Assembly (NCBI RefSeq): GCF_004011175.1
Contig: NZ_RQXX01000004.1
Location: 248,001 to 312,000 of the forward strand
Length of the DNA: 64,000 nt
Source of the DNA: Mesobaculum littorinae
GTDB taxonomy: Bacteria > Pseudomonadota > Alphaproteobacteria > Rhodobacterales > Rhodobacteraceae
Direction of reading: 5' to 3'
Shown here piece after piece: positions 28,842-37,968 of this stretch. The translations under genes were made by a program, and so were the position numbers. The notes under the pieces were generated by a model. The model worked only from the letters and a program-made list of their open reading frames with translations, was not told where the DNA came from and ran no database searches. Every line of letters begins with the position of its first letter. The stretch's first letter is position 1.

Positions 28842-29591
28842 GTGCAAACCAAGCCCGCCATCGCGGTCGCCACATGGAACGTGCACCGAACCGTCGGCGC
28901 CGACGGCACGGCCAGTCCAAGGCGGATCGAGGCCGCGATCGCCAGCGACATAGCGCCGCGCCGGCCGCAGCTTCTGGCGCTGCAGGAAGCGGATTCCGAC
29001 GATGCGCCGCACGACGCCCTGCTCGACATGCGGGCGATCGCCCGGGCCACCGGCCTGCGCCACGTGCACGGCCCCGCCGACATGCGCTGGGGCGCGGCAA
29101 GCGGCGGCTACCTGGGCAACATCCTTTTCGTCGCCCCCGACCTGGCGGTCACGCGGGCGCGCATCATCGACCTGCCCGGCCACTGTCCGCGCGCCGCGGT
29201 CATGGTCGAGGTGCTCTGGGATGCCACGCCGCTGCGGATCGTCGCCTGCCACCTGTCGCTGTCGCAGCCCCTGCGCGCGGTGCAGCTGCGCCTGATCGGC
29301 CAGGTCGTCGCGCGCGGGAGCACGATGCAGACCGTCCTTCTGGGCGACCTGAACGAATGGCGGCCCTGGGGCGGTCTGGCCCTGTCGCGCCGCATGAGCG
29401 GGATGGAGCTTCGGGGCCGCGCCGTCGCGACCTTTCCCGCCCGCCGGCCGCTCTTGCCGCTCGACCGCGTCCTGTCGCACCGCGGCACCGTGCGCGACGT
29501 CGCCGCGCTGGACGGGTCGAGCCTGCGCGACGCCTCGGATCACCGACCGCTCTTTGCCCGGGTGACGGTCGCAGGGGGCGCGGCGGCATGA
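28842..29591 (+). CDS. Endonuclease/exonuclease/phosphatase-fold phosphodiesterase
   Basis: Metal-dependent phosphodiesterase or phosphatase of the EEP superfamily; 249 residues. GTG start with GGAGAG 5 bases upstream. Catalytic set is complete: Asn in ATWNVHR (residue 13), Glu in LLALQEAD (near 48), His in IVACHLSLSQ, Asp/Asn in LLGDLNEW and Asp-His in SDHRPLF. No signal peptide, so cytoplasmic. First of seven genes each overlapping the next by 4 bases. In this company a lipid head-group or glycerophosphodiester substrate is plausible; the sequence does not decide it. Confidence 0.88.
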   Translation: MQTKPAIAVATWNVHRTVGADGTASPRRIEAAIASDIAPRRPQLLALQEADSDDAPHDALLDMRAIARATGLRHVHGPADMRWGAASGGYLGNILFVAPDLAVTRARIIDLPGHCPRAAVMVEVLWDATPLRIVACHLSLSQPLRAVQLRLIGQVVARGSTMQTVLLGDLNEWRPWGGLALSRRMSGMELRGRAVATFPARRPLLPLDRVLSHRGTVRDVAALDGSSLRDASDHRPLFARVTVAGGAAA

Positions 29592-30358
29592 GCGTCAGTT
29601 CCGCCCGCGCGCCCGCCCGCGCACCTCAGCCTGCGCCCGCTCGCGGGGCCGGCCCGGCCCGTCCGCCAGCGCTGAGCCTCGTCGTCGCGGGGGGCTGCCT
29701 GGCGCCGGTGGCGTTCCTGATCGGCTGGAGCCTTGCGCCCGCGGGGCTCTGGATCACGCTGGCGGTCTACACGCCGGGGCTGGCGCTGGCGGCACGCAGC
29801 ATGGCCCGGGACTATCCGCACGCGCAGCTGGGCGGCGCGAACCTCGTCACCACCCTGCGGCTTGCGTTTTGCGCCGCGATGGCGGCCGCGATGGCCGCGC
29901 CCGGGGGCCCGGCGGCGCAGGCGGGATGGCCGGCCTGGGGGCCCACGCTGCTTGCCCTTCTCGCGCTGTCGCTCGATGGGATCGACGGATGGCTGGCGCG
30001 ACGGCAGGCACTGTCGTCGCAATTCGGTGCGCGCTACGACATGGAGGTCGACTCGGCCCTTGCCGCGGTGCTGGCCGCGCTTCTGGTCGCGCGCGGCACC
30101 GCCGGGCCCGAGATGCTGGTGCTGGGGGGCGCGCGCTATGCTTTCGTCGCCGCCGCGCAGCTCTTGCCATGGCTGGGCGCACCGCTGCCCGAAAGCCTGC
30201 GGCGCAAGACCGTCTGCGTGGTCCAGATCGCCGCCCTGGTCGCGCTGACCGCACCGATCCTGCCCGTGGCGGCCGACCGGCCGATCGCGATCGGCGCGGC
30301 GCTGCTGGTGGCATGGTCCTTCGCCGTCGACATCCGCTGGCTGGTGCGCCGGGGATGA
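29588..30358 (+). CDS. CDP-alcohol phosphatidyltransferase family protein
   Basis: Membrane enzyme that transfers a phosphatidyl (or similar CDP-linked) group to an alcohol. 256 residues. The family motif D-x2-DG-x2-AR-x8-G-x3-D-x3-D is perfect (DGIDGWLARR ... GARYDMEVD, about residues 130-155). Multiple membrane helices surround it. An unusual N-terminal 30-residue Pro/Ala-rich stretch precedes the first helix. Start overlaps the previous stop by ATGA, as does its own stop with the next gene. The acceptor alcohol is unknown; it need not be glycerol phosphate. Confidence 0.9.
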   Translation: MSVSSARAPARAPQPAPARGAGPARPPALSLVVAGGCLAPVAFLIGWSLAPAGLWITLAVYTPGLALAARSMARDYPHAQLGGANLVTTLRLAFCAAMAAAMAAPGGPAAQAGWPAWGPTLLALLALSLDGIDGWLARRQALSSQFGARYDMEVDSALAAVLAALLVARGTAGPEMLVLGGARYAFVAAAQLLPWLGAPLPESLRRKTVCVVQIAALVALTAPILPVAADRPIAIGAALLVAWSFAVDIRWLVRRG

Positions 30359-31266
30359 AGGCCATCAAACCCCTTTTCGCGCTGGCGCTGCTGGCGCTGC
30401 TGATCTTCGCCTTCGGCTCCGCGGACGTCTGGACGCGGTTGCGCGGCGCGCAGCCCGGCTGGATCGCGGCGGCCGTGGGCTGTCTGCTGGTGCAGACGGT
30501 GATGATGGCGCTGCGCTGGCAGCTGGTCGCGCGCAGCCTGGGGCTGGACTTTGCGACGGGCTGGGCGGTGCGGGAATACTTCATCGCCCAGATCGTGAAC
30601 CTGACCATGCCCGGGGGCGTGGTCGGAGACGGCGCGCGGGCCGTCAGGTCGAAGGCCGGGGAAGGCGGGCTGAAACGCGCGACGCAGGCCGTGGTGCTGG
30701 AGCGGGCAGCGGGGCAGATCGGCCTTCTGGCCGTCACCGCCACCGGGGTTTGCTGGACCGCCGTCGCGCCCGACGCGCTGCACTGGCCGCCGGGGCTGGT
30801 GCGCGGTCTGGCGCTGGCCGCGCTGGGCGGCGTGAGCGTCGCGGTGCTGGCCGCGATCCTGTTGCGCGGCGGTCGGATCGCCGCGCTGATCGCGCGCTGC
30901 CTGCCCACGCCGCGGGTGCGCGCGGCCCATGCGGCGCTGGCCATCGGCGCGGCTCTTCTGAACGTGATCGCCTTTGCCGCCTCGGCCCGGGCGGTGGGCG
31001 TCATCCTGTCGCCGGCCGCGGCGCTGGTGCTGATCCCGCTGGTCCTGACGGCGATGGTGATCCCGCTGGGCATCGGCGGCTGGGGATGGCGCGAAGGCGC
31101 GGCGGCCGCGCTTTTGCCCGTCGCGGGGGCCACCGCCTCGGCCGGGGTGGCCAGCGGCATCGTCTTCGGGATCGTCATGCTGATCACCGCCGCCCCGGGC
31201 CTGCCGCTTCTGTTCTGGGGCACCGACAGCGGCGTGCGGGACACGCAGGCGCGGACGTCGCCATGA
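30355..31266 (+). CDS. Flippase-like membrane protein (lysylphosphatidylglycerol synthase TM family)
   Basis: 303 residues, about eight membrane helices, the size of the stand-alone membrane domain (UPF0104) without the aminoacyl-transferase part. Family landmarks: ALRWQLVARSLGL near residue 55, EYFIAQIVNLTMPGGVVGDGARAVR near 75-100, LERAAGQIGLL near 120, and the late GIGGWGWREGAAAALL. In MprF the equivalent domain flips the modified lipid, so moving a lipid product across the inner membrane is a reasonable guess. ATGA overlaps at both ends. Confidence 0.88.
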   Translation: MKAIKPLFALALLALLIFAFGSADVWTRLRGAQPGWIAAAVGCLLVQTVMMALRWQLVARSLGLDFATGWAVREYFIAQIVNLTMPGGVVGDGARAVRSKAGEGGLKRATQAVVLERAAGQIGLLAVTATGVCWTAVAPDALHWPPGLVRGLALAALGGVSVAVLAAILLRGGRIAALIARCLPTPRVRAAHAALAIGAALLNVIAFAASARAVGVILSPAAALVLIPLVLTAMVIPLGIGGWGWREGAAAALLPVAGATASAGVASGIVFGIVMLITAAPGLPLLFWGTDSGVRDTQARTSP

Positions 31267-32831
31267 CCATCGCGCGCACGGCCACCCTGCTGCGGATCGC
31301 GCTGGCGCTTGCGATCCTGCAACTGGTCATCGTGCTGCCCTCGCACCCCGCCGGCCTGACGATTGGTCGGTTCCTGCGCCCGACATGGGAGCTGCCGGTG
31401 CTCCTTGCCGCCGTCGCGCTTGTGCCCTTGCGGGGGTTGCGGGGCGTGGTGATCGTGCTGGCACTGGGGCTGATCGCGCTGCGGGTGTCGAACCTGGGAA
31501 CCTACGCGGCCTTCAGCCGTCCGTTCAATCCGCTGCTCGACATGCACATGCTGGTGTCGGGCTGGGGGCTTTTGTCGTCGAGCGTCGGGCGGGGCGAGGC
31601 GCTGGCCTATGTCGGTGCCGTGCTCCTTGCGCTGGCGGCGACGGGCTGGCTGCTGTGGCTGGGCCTTGCCGGGCTGGCCCGCGCGGGCCGGGCCGTGCGC
31701 GGCGGGGCCGTGGCCCTGCCCGCGCTGGCGCTCGCCGCCGCGGCGCTGACCCCCGGGTGGACACCCTTCGCCGCCACCCCGGTCGTCGCGGCGCAGGTCC
31801 GCGGGATGAGCCGCGGGGTCGCCGACCTTGCCACCTTCACCGCCGCGCTGCGCGAGGATCCCGCGCCCGCGCCGACCTTTGCCGCGCTGGACGGGCGGGA
31901 CGTGATCCTTGCCTTCGTCGAATCCTACGGGCGCGCCTGGCTGGACGATCCAGCCTTTGCCGCCACCTCGGCGCCCCGGCTGGCGGCAGTCGAAGACCGG
32001 CTGGCGCGCGCGGGCTGGCAGGTGCGTAGCGGATGGGCCGCGGCACCTACACGTGGCGGGCAAAGCTGGCTGAGCCACGGCACGCTGCTCTCGGGGCTCT
32101 GGGTCGACAGCCAGGTCCGGTACGACCGGCTGATGACCTCCGAACGCGCCTCTCTCAACACCCTCTTCCGGCGCGCGGGGTGGCGCACCGGCGCGGCGAT
32201 GCCGGCCATCACGCTCGCCTGGCCCGAGGCCGAGTGGTACGGCTACGACCTTATGCGCGACGCGGCGGGGCTGGGCTATGCGGGCCAGCCCTTCGAATGG
32301 GTGACGATGCCCGACCAGTACAGCTGGAGCGCGATGGACCGCCTGCTGCGGGCCCCCGGCCCCGACATGGTGGAGATGGCGCTTGTCACCTCGCACGCGC
32401 CCTGGACACCGCTGCCGCGGATCGTCCCGTGGGACGAGCTCGGCGACGGCCGGATCTTCGACGGCACGCGGCGCGATGGCGGCACCCCGCGCGAGGTCTG
32501 GTCGGACCCCGCCACGATCCGTGCGCAATACGACAAGGCGCTGGACTACGCGGTCGAGGTCATGGGCCAGTACATCGCCCGGCAGGACGAGGATGCGCTG
32601 ATCATCGTGCTGGGCGACCACCAGCCCGCGCCGCTGCTGACCGGACAGAACGCGCCGCCCGACGTGCCGATCCACGTGATGTCGCGCGATCCCGCGCTGC
32701 TCGACCGCTTGCCTAATTCGCATTTCGCCCAAGGTATGATGCCTGCCCCCGATGCGGAGCCGCTGCCGATGCAGGACTTCCGCGAGATGATGACGACCGT
32801 GTTCGAGACCCCGACAGGAGAGACCCGATGA
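31263..32831 (+). CDS. Membrane-anchored sulfatase/phosphotransferase (alkaline phosphatase superfamily)
   Basis: 522 residues. N-terminal membrane part with four to five helices (to about residue 175), then a periplasmic catalytic domain, the layout of LtaS/EptA/OpgB-type head-group transferases. Metal-site landmarks: Glu in LAFVESYGRAW (near residue 220), a Ser/Thr nucleophile candidate in GGQSWLSHGTLLSG (near 265), His in VTSHAPWTPLP, and Asp-His in IVLGDHQPAP (near 460). Lacks the Cys/Ser-x-Pro-x-Arg sulfatase signature, so a phosphoglycerol- or phosphoethanolamine-type transferase fits better than a true sulfatase. ATGA overlaps both neighbours. Confidence 0.85.
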   Translation: MTIARTATLLRIALALAILQLVIVLPSHPAGLTIGRFLRPTWELPVLLAAVALVPLRGLRGVVIVLALGLIALRVSNLGTYAAFSRPFNPLLDMHMLVSGWGLLSSSVGRGEALAYVGAVLLALAATGWLLWLGLAGLARAGRAVRGGAVALPALALAAAALTPGWTPFAATPVVAAQVRGMSRGVADLATFTAALREDPAPAPTFAALDGRDVILAFVESYGRAWLDDPAFAATSAPRLAAVEDRLARAGWQVRSGWAAAPTRGGQSWLSHGTLLSGLWVDSQVRYDRLMTSERASLNTLFRRAGWRTGAAMPAITLAWPEAEWYGYDLMRDAAGLGYAGQPFEWVTMPDQYSWSAMDRLLRAPGPDMVEMALVTSHAPWTPLPRIVPWDELGDGRIFDGTRRDGGTPREVWSDPATIRAQYDKALDYAVEVMGQYIARQDEDALIIVLGDHQPAPLLTGQNAPPDVPIHVMSRDPALLDRLPNSHFAQGMMPAPDAEPLPMQDFREMMTTVFETPTGETR

Positions 32832-34126
32832 AGACCACCATCCTCGCGGCGGCGCTCGCCCCGGCCCTTGTCCTGCCCATCGCGCCCTCCGCGGCGCAGG
32901 AGCTGATCGCGCGCAATCGCGTGGGCCTGCCGGACGCGCCCAACACGCTGACCTTCCGCCTGACCTCCTACGATCTCTATGCCTCGGACCCCGCGACGCG
33001 CACCGCGTTCGAGGATCTGTTCCGCGACTTCATCGCCGCCCGCCCCGACTGGAAGATCGAGACGCAGCTTCAGACCGGCAATATCGGGCAGGAACAGGCG
33101 CGCCTGTTGCAGCAGACGCAGGCCGGACGCGGCCCCGACTGCGCGATGATCGATTCCAGCCAGCTTGCGCTGTTCAAGGACACCGGCGTGCTGCAACCGA
33201 TGAACATGGTGTTTTCCGAGGCCGATGTCGCCGACCTGTTCCCCTATGTCCGCGAGGCGGTCACGAACGAGGCGGGCGAGGTGCTGGCGTGGTGGTGGTT
33301 CACAGATCTGCGCGTGCTCTACCGCGACACCTCCGTCGTGCCGGAAGCGCCCCAGACATGGGAGGCGCTGCGCGAGGCCGGGCTGGCCTCGGCAGAGGCG
33401 GGGCGCGAGGGGCTGCTGTTCAACGGCGGCCGGTGGGAGGGGACGGCCTTCGACTGGCTCGCCCATTTCTGGGCGCAGGACGGGCAATTGGTCGACGAGG
33501 ACGGCGCGCCGGTCTTCGCCCAGGGCGAGAACCGCGAGAAGATGCTGAACGCCCTGCGCTTCTACCGCGATCTGGTGGACAGCGGGGCCGCCCCGCGGCG
33601 GGTGACGGCGATCACCGACTACGACACCTTCAACGCGGCCGCCGCGGCGGGCACGGCGTCGATGTTCATTGGCGGCAACTGGCAGTACGGCCAGCTGCGC
33701 ACCACCCTGCCCGAAGACCACTTTGCCGATTGGGAGGTCTCGCAGATCCCCGGGCCGGACGCCGAAAGCCGGGCCACCGGAACCGGCGGCTGGTCGATCG
33801 CCGCGCTGTCCTCCGACCCGGCCAAGCGGCAGCTGTGCGGGGAGATCGCGAAAGAGATCTACGCGGGCCCCGGCAACGCGGCGCAGGGGCTTCTGCCCAC
33901 CTCGGCGGCGATCTACGACCAGTTCGACACCTATGACGGGCCCGAGTACGACCTCTTTGCCGAGGCGCTGGAGAACGGCGTCGCGCGGCCCGGCGCGGCG
34001 ATCTACCCCGAGATCTCGAACCAGATCCAGATCATGCTGGGCGACGTGCTGGCGGGCACGGCCGAGCCCGAGGCCGCGCTCGATGCCGCCGGTCGCGCGG
34101 TGCAGGCGGCGTACGACCGCCAGTGA
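32828..34126 (+). CDS. Sugar-type ABC importer substrate-binding protein (family 1)
   Basis: Periplasmic receptor, 432 residues. Sec signal peptide MKTTILAAALAPALVLPIAPSA-like region at the N-terminus, cleaved near SAAQE. Family-1 features: LLQQTQAGRGPDCAMID, WWWFTDLRVLYRDTSVVPEAPQ in short form, and FIGGNWQYGQL (near residue 280). Overlaps the preceding membrane enzyme (ATGA) and the first permease (GTGA), so it is tied to the lipid-type genes rather than being a chance neighbour. Ligand unknown; a glycerol- or sugar-phosphodiester fragment would suit. Confidence 0.9.
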   Translation: MKTTILAAALAPALVLPIAPSAAQELIARNRVGLPDAPNTLTFRLTSYDLYASDPATRTAFEDLFRDFIAARPDWKIETQLQTGNIGQEQARLLQQTQAGRGPDCAMIDSSQLALFKDTGVLQPMNMVFSEADVADLFPYVREAVTNEAGEVLAWWWFTDLRVLYRDTSVVPEAPQTWEALREAGLASAEAGREGLLFNGGRWEGTAFDWLAHFWAQDGQLVDEDGAPVFAQGENREKMLNALRFYRDLVDSGAAPRRVTAITDYDTFNAAAAAGTASMFIGGNWQYGQLRTTLPEDHFADWEVSQIPGPDAESRATGTGGWSIAALSSDPAKRQLCGEIAKEIYAGPGNAAQGLLPTSAAIYDQFDTYDGPEYDLFAEALENGVARPGAAIYPEISNQIQIMLGDVLAGTAEPEAALDAAGRAVQAAYDRQ

Positions 34127-35022
34127 GCGCGCGCGCCGACCGCGGGCCGGGGCCCGGCAGCGCGCGCCCCGCGCCGTGGCTTGCGCCGGCGGTGCTGGTG
34201 CTGGCCGCCTTCTACGCGGTGCCGGTGCTGGACGTCGCGCGCCTGTCGCTGAGCGATGCGACGATGGTGCGCCCGGCGACGGGCGTGTCGACCGCCGCGC
34301 TGCGGGCGATCCTGACCGATCCCGCCCTGCCGCAGGTGCTGGGCACCACGCTGATTTTCGTCGCGGTCAACGTGGTCGCGTTGCAGGTTCTGGGGCTGAT
34401 GATCGCGCTCGCCCTCGTCCGGGGCGAGCGGCGCGGCCTGCGGGGAATGACCGCGTTCCGCACCCTCGTCCTGGCCGCCTGGGTGGTGCCGGGCATCGCC
34501 AACGGCCTGATCTGGCAGATGCTGTTCGACGAAGCGCCCTATGGCACGCTGAACAGTCTTCTGGGCTATGTGGGCGCGGGGCCGGTGGCGTGGCTGTCCG
34601 ATCCGCGCATGGCGCTGGTATCTGCGGTGATCGCGAACCTCTGGCAGGGCACGGCGTTTTCGATGATCGTCTTCTACGCGGCCCGGCGCGGCATCGACCC
34701 CACGCTTTACGAGGTGGCGCAGATCGACGCGGCGGGTCCGTGGCGCATCTTCCGCTCGATCACCCTGCCGCTCTTGCGCCGGGCGATCGCGGTCAACACG
34801 GTGCTGGTGTCGGTGCAGACGCTCAACACCTTCGATTCGATCCTCGCGCTGACCGGCGGCGGCCCGGGGCGGGCGACCGAGGTGCTGTCGCTCTTTACCT
34901 TCAACACGGTCTTCTACAACCTCGACCTTGCCGGCGGCAGCGTCCTGGCGCTGCTTTTGTTCGTGCTGGGCATGGGGATGACCCTGGCCGTACTGGCCGC
35001 AGGCGCGCGGGGCGAGGGATGA
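34123..35022 (+). CDS. Sugar-type ABC importer permease 1 (UgpA/MalF-like)
   Basis: 299 residues, six membrane helices. GTG start overlapping the receptor stop. The N-terminus has a short Arg/Pro-rich tail, then APAVLVLAAFYAVPVLDVA. Coupling (EAA) loop: YEVAQIDAAGPWRIFRSITL near residue 200. Works with the permease encoded next. No ATPase gene exists in this operon; it may borrow a MalK/UgpC-type subunit such as that at 40720-41757. Confidence 0.92.
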   Translation: MSARADRGPGPGSARPAPWLAPAVLVLAAFYAVPVLDVARLSLSDATMVRPATGVSTAALRAILTDPALPQVLGTTLIFVAVNVVALQVLGLMIALALVRGERRGLRGMTAFRTLVLAAWVVPGIANGLIWQMLFDEAPYGTLNSLLGYVGAGPVAWLSDPRMALVSAVIANLWQGTAFSMIVFYAARRGIDPTLYEVAQIDAAGPWRIFRSITLPLLRRAIAVNTVLVSVQTLNTFDSILALTGGGPGRATEVLSLFTFNTVFYNLDLAGGSVLALLLFVLGMGMTLAVLAAGARGEG

Positions 35023-35852
35023 GCGCGGCGCGCTGGGGAGACGTGGCGACCTACGCGGTCCTTGGCGTGCTGGCGCTGTTCTTCGCGTTGCCGCTGGCGT
35101 GGCTGGCCAGCCTGGCCCTGCGCACCCCGGCCGAGGTCTACCTGGGCGCCGCCCGGTTCATCCCGGCGGACCCCACGCTGGACAATTTCCGCACCATCCT
35201 ATCGGATCCCGCCTTCCTGATCTACCTCTGGAACGGGCTCAAGCTTTCGGCGGCGGGGGGGGCGCTGGCGGTCGCGCTGGCGATCCCCGCCGCCTATGCC
35301 TGTTCGCGCTTCGAGTTTCGCGGCAAGACGGTGGTGCTGCTGGGGCTTCTGGCGGTGCAGATGATCTCGCCCCTCGTGCTGCTGGTCCCGCTCTATCGCT
35401 GGATGTCCGAACTGGGGCTGCTGAACCTCGACCTGTCCGTCATTGCCGTCTACGGCGCGGTGGGGATGCCGCTGGCGGTCTGGCTGCTCAAGGTCGCCTT
35501 CGACGCGATCCCGAAAGAGCTTGAGGAGGCCGCGGAGATCGACGGCGCCTCGCGGCTGCAGACGCTGGCACGGATCACGCTGCCGCTGGCGCGGTCGGGC
35601 ATCGCCTCGGCCTTCATCCTGGCCATGGTGATGAACTGGTCGCAGTTCCTGATCCCGTTCATCCTGCTCGAGCGTGACGGGGACTGGCCGATCTCGGTCG
35701 CGATCTTCAACTTCGCGGGCTCGGTCAGCGCGTCGACCACCCAGCTTCTGGCCGCGGCCTGCCTGGTCGCGGTGCTGCCCGCCGTCGCGGTCTTCGTGGC
35801 ATTGCAGCGGATGATCGTTTCGGCCCTGATCTCGGGCGCCGTGAAGGGATAG
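35019..35852 (+). CDS. Sugar-type ABC importer permease 2 (UgpE/MalG-like)
   Basis: 277 residues, six membrane helices. ATG overlaps the previous stop (ATGA); last of the seven coupled genes. Coupling loop ELEEAAEIDGASRLQTLARI near residue 170, and the MalG-type N-terminal segment with PTLDNFRTILSD. No terminator with a T-run is visible before the convergent YceI gene 60 bases away. Confidence 0.93.
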   Translation: MSAARWGDVATYAVLGVLALFFALPLAWLASLALRTPAEVYLGAARFIPADPTLDNFRTILSDPAFLIYLWNGLKLSAAGGALAVALAIPAAYACSRFEFRGKTVVLLGLLAVQMISPLVLLVPLYRWMSELGLLNLDLSVIAVYGAVGMPLAVWLLKVAFDAIPKELEEAAEIDGASRLQTLARITLPLARSGIASAFILAMVMNWSQFLIPFILLERDGDWPISVAIFNFAGSVSASTTQLLAAACLVAVLPAVAVFVALQRMIVSALISGAVKG

Positions 35853-35912
35853 GCGCGCGAAGGCCAAACGCCGCGCCGGAGGGGCCGCACGCCGGGGCGC
35901 GTCCCGACGCCG

Positions 35913-36524
35913 TCACTCGGCCCGCGTCGCCTCGGTCTCGATGATCAGGCGCACCTCGTCGGCGACCATCCCGTTGTCGACGCCGTAGGTCATGCCCCAG
36001 TCGCTGCGCATAAGGCTGCCGCGCGCCGTGAGGCCGAGGGTAAAGCGCCCGTGCCCGAAGGGATACGCCGCCGCCTTGTTCAGCGTCACGTCCAGCGTCA
36101 GCGGATGCGTCTCGCCCAGAAGGGTCAGGCCGCCCGTGACGGTGCCGGACGCATCGCCCTCGGGCGTGCCCCCGTCGGCGGCAAAAACCATCTCGGGAAA
36201 GGCATCGGTATCCAGGAAATCGGCCGAGCGGAGATGCCCGTCGCGCGCCGCGTTGCGCGACCCGACGCTGCCGGTGGCGACGGTGACGCGCAGGTCGCTC
36301 AACTCCTGCGTGTCGATGTCGTAGGTGAAGCCGCCCGATACCTCGTCGAAGACACCGAGGACTGCGGCATAGCCCACGTGATCGACGAGAAAGGCCACCG
36401 TGGTGTGCTCGGGGTCGATCTCGTATCGCGCCGGATCGGCCGACGCCGGTAGGGACAGCCCGCCAAGCATCGCCGCGCCAAGCGTGGCAGGGATCAGAGT
36501 GGCGGGGATCAGATATGCGCGCAT
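35913..36524 (-). CDS. YceI-family periplasmic protein
   Basis: Periplasmic lipocalin-like barrel that binds isoprenoid-type lipids in characterised members. 203 residues. ATG at 36524 with GGAGG 5 bases upstream. Signal peptide contains a doubled LIPAT (from a tandem 15-base duplication) and ends near SLPASADP. Family features: YEIDPEHTTVAFLVDHVG, then AARDGHLRSADFLDTDAFPEM and GGLTLLGETHPLTLDV. Monocistronic, convergent to the seven-gene operon. Confidence 0.92.
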   Translation of the reverse strand: MRAYLIPATLIPATLGAAMLGGLSLPASADPARYEIDPEHTTVAFLVDHVGYAAVLGVFDEVSGGFTYDIDTQELSDLRVTVATGSVGSRNAARDGHLRSADFLDTDAFPEMVFAADGGTPEGDASGTVTGGLTLLGETHPLTLDVTLNKAAAYPFGHGRFTLGLTARGSLMRSDWGMTYGVDNGMVADEVRLIIETEATRAE

Positions 36525-36715
36525 GGGCACCTCCCTGGGATCGGACCTGCCCCGATTAGACCGGCAGCGACCGGGCCTGACAACCCCGCGGGCCGCGCCC
36601 CGGCACGGCGCCTATGACACACGCGCCCCCGGTTGCTGGCACCGGCCCCCTTGGCCGCCGCCCCCTTCGCGGGGCGCGCGCCTGCGCCACCGGGGCCGGC
36701 CGCCGCACGGCCCGA

Positions 36716-37769
36716 TCAGCGACCGCCGCTGCCGGCCGTCAGCCCCCGCGCGTCCGCCTCGGCGCCGGCCGTCTTGAACCGGGCGCGGTAGTCCCGCGGA
36801 GACAGGGAAAAGCGGCGGCGAAACACCTTGCGCATCTGCTCGTCCGAGCTGAAGCCCGCGCGGAAGGCGATCACCTTGAGCGGCAGGTCGCTGTCCAGAA
36901 GCAGGGTCTTCGCCCGGTCGCAACGCAATCCCTCAAGCCACCCCATCGGCGACACACCCAGTTCGGCGGTGAACGCGCGGGTAAAGCTGCGCAGGCTCAT
37001 CCCGGCGCGGTCGGCCATGTCCTCGACCGTCATCGGCTGGTCGAGGTTCAGGCTGAGCCACGTTCGGATGTCGGCCATCCCCGAGGCGCCCGCCATCTGC
37101 CCCGTCAGCATGGTCGAGAACTGCGACTGCCCGCCCGGACGCTTGAGATACATCACCATGTCGCGCGCGACGCGCGACGCGCAGCGCGATGTCGCGGCCG
37201 TAATCCTGTTCGACGAAGGCCAGCGACAGGTCGATCGCCGCCGTCACCCCGGCCGAGGTCCAGAGATTGCCGTGCCGCAGGAAGATCGCGTCGGCATCCA
37301 CCGTCACCTGCGGAAAGATCTGCCGCAAGCGGTCTGCGTAGTTCCAGTGCGTCGCCGCCGTCTTGCCGTCCAAAAGCCCCGCCGCGGCAAGAAAGAAGCT
37401 GCCGGTGCAGAGCGCGGCAAACCGGTCGGTGCGTGGGGCGTTGCGGCGGCACCAGCTGACCAGCGCCGCTTCGCGCTCAAGCGCCGCCTCGATCCCCGCC
37501 GCGCCCGCGACGAAGACCGTGCCGGGCAGATCGCCCTCGGGCAGCGGCGCCGTGGCATCGAGCGTCATCAGCGTGTCCGACGGCACATGCCCGGGCTCGG
37601 GCGCCATCACCGTGACCTCGTACCCCCCCGCCTGACCTGCGGCGCGCAGGTGTTCGTTGGCATAGCGCAGCACGCTCAGGGGGCCCGTCGCCTCGAGCGT
37701 CTTGAAGCCGGGATAGACCACGAGACCGACCCGGCAGACCGGTCCCGGCGTTGCGCTGCCTGTGCTCAT
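36716..37769 (-). pseudogene. GlxA/AraC-family regulator, frameshifted
   Basis: Transcription factor with an N-terminal DJ-1/PfpI-like domain (VGLVVYPGFKTLEATGPLSV; Cys in FAALCTGSFFLAAAG) and a C-terminal AraC helix-turn-helix pair (TVEDMADRAGMSLRSFTRAF; IAFRAGFSSDEQMRKVFRRR). The first frame reads correctly to DYGRDIALRVAR and then runs out of phase; the correct continuation MVMYLKRPGGQSQ is in another frame. A 7-bp tandem duplication at 37165-37178 accounts exactly for the shift: removing one copy restores a protein of about 345 residues. Divergent from the alcohol dehydrogenase gene it may once have controlled. A sequencing error cannot be excluded. Confidence 0.85.
37165..37178. repeat. 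7-bp tandem duplication causing the frameshift
   Basis: GCGCGAC twice in a row (37165-37171, 37172-37178). One copy gives the continuous reading ...RVARDMVMYL; two copies shift the frame by +1. Confidence 0.8.
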
Positions 37770-37968
37770 CGACGGCTCCTCTCAGGTCGGTTCCGGGGGT
37801 GCCGGGCCAGGGTTAGGCCGGGCTTGGAGGGGAAGGCCGGGCGCGGGGCCCCTCCCCCTGCAGGCCGGGATCGGGTGCTCGTTGGCCGGATCTGCCGGGT
37901 CCCGCGCCTGTCGGGCGGAAATGTGATCTTGTAACAGCAGGCAACGCAGCAACAAGAGGAATGATCCG

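Noticed and set aside
31263-32831. True aryl-sulfatase
   Set aside because: The Cys/Ser-x-Pro-x-Arg maturation signature is absent and the N-terminal membrane block resembles head-group transferases.
33669-35852. Single 727-codon protein
   Set aside because: Only the last 277 codons (from 35019) are real permease; the earlier part is a shadow of the receptor and first permease genes.
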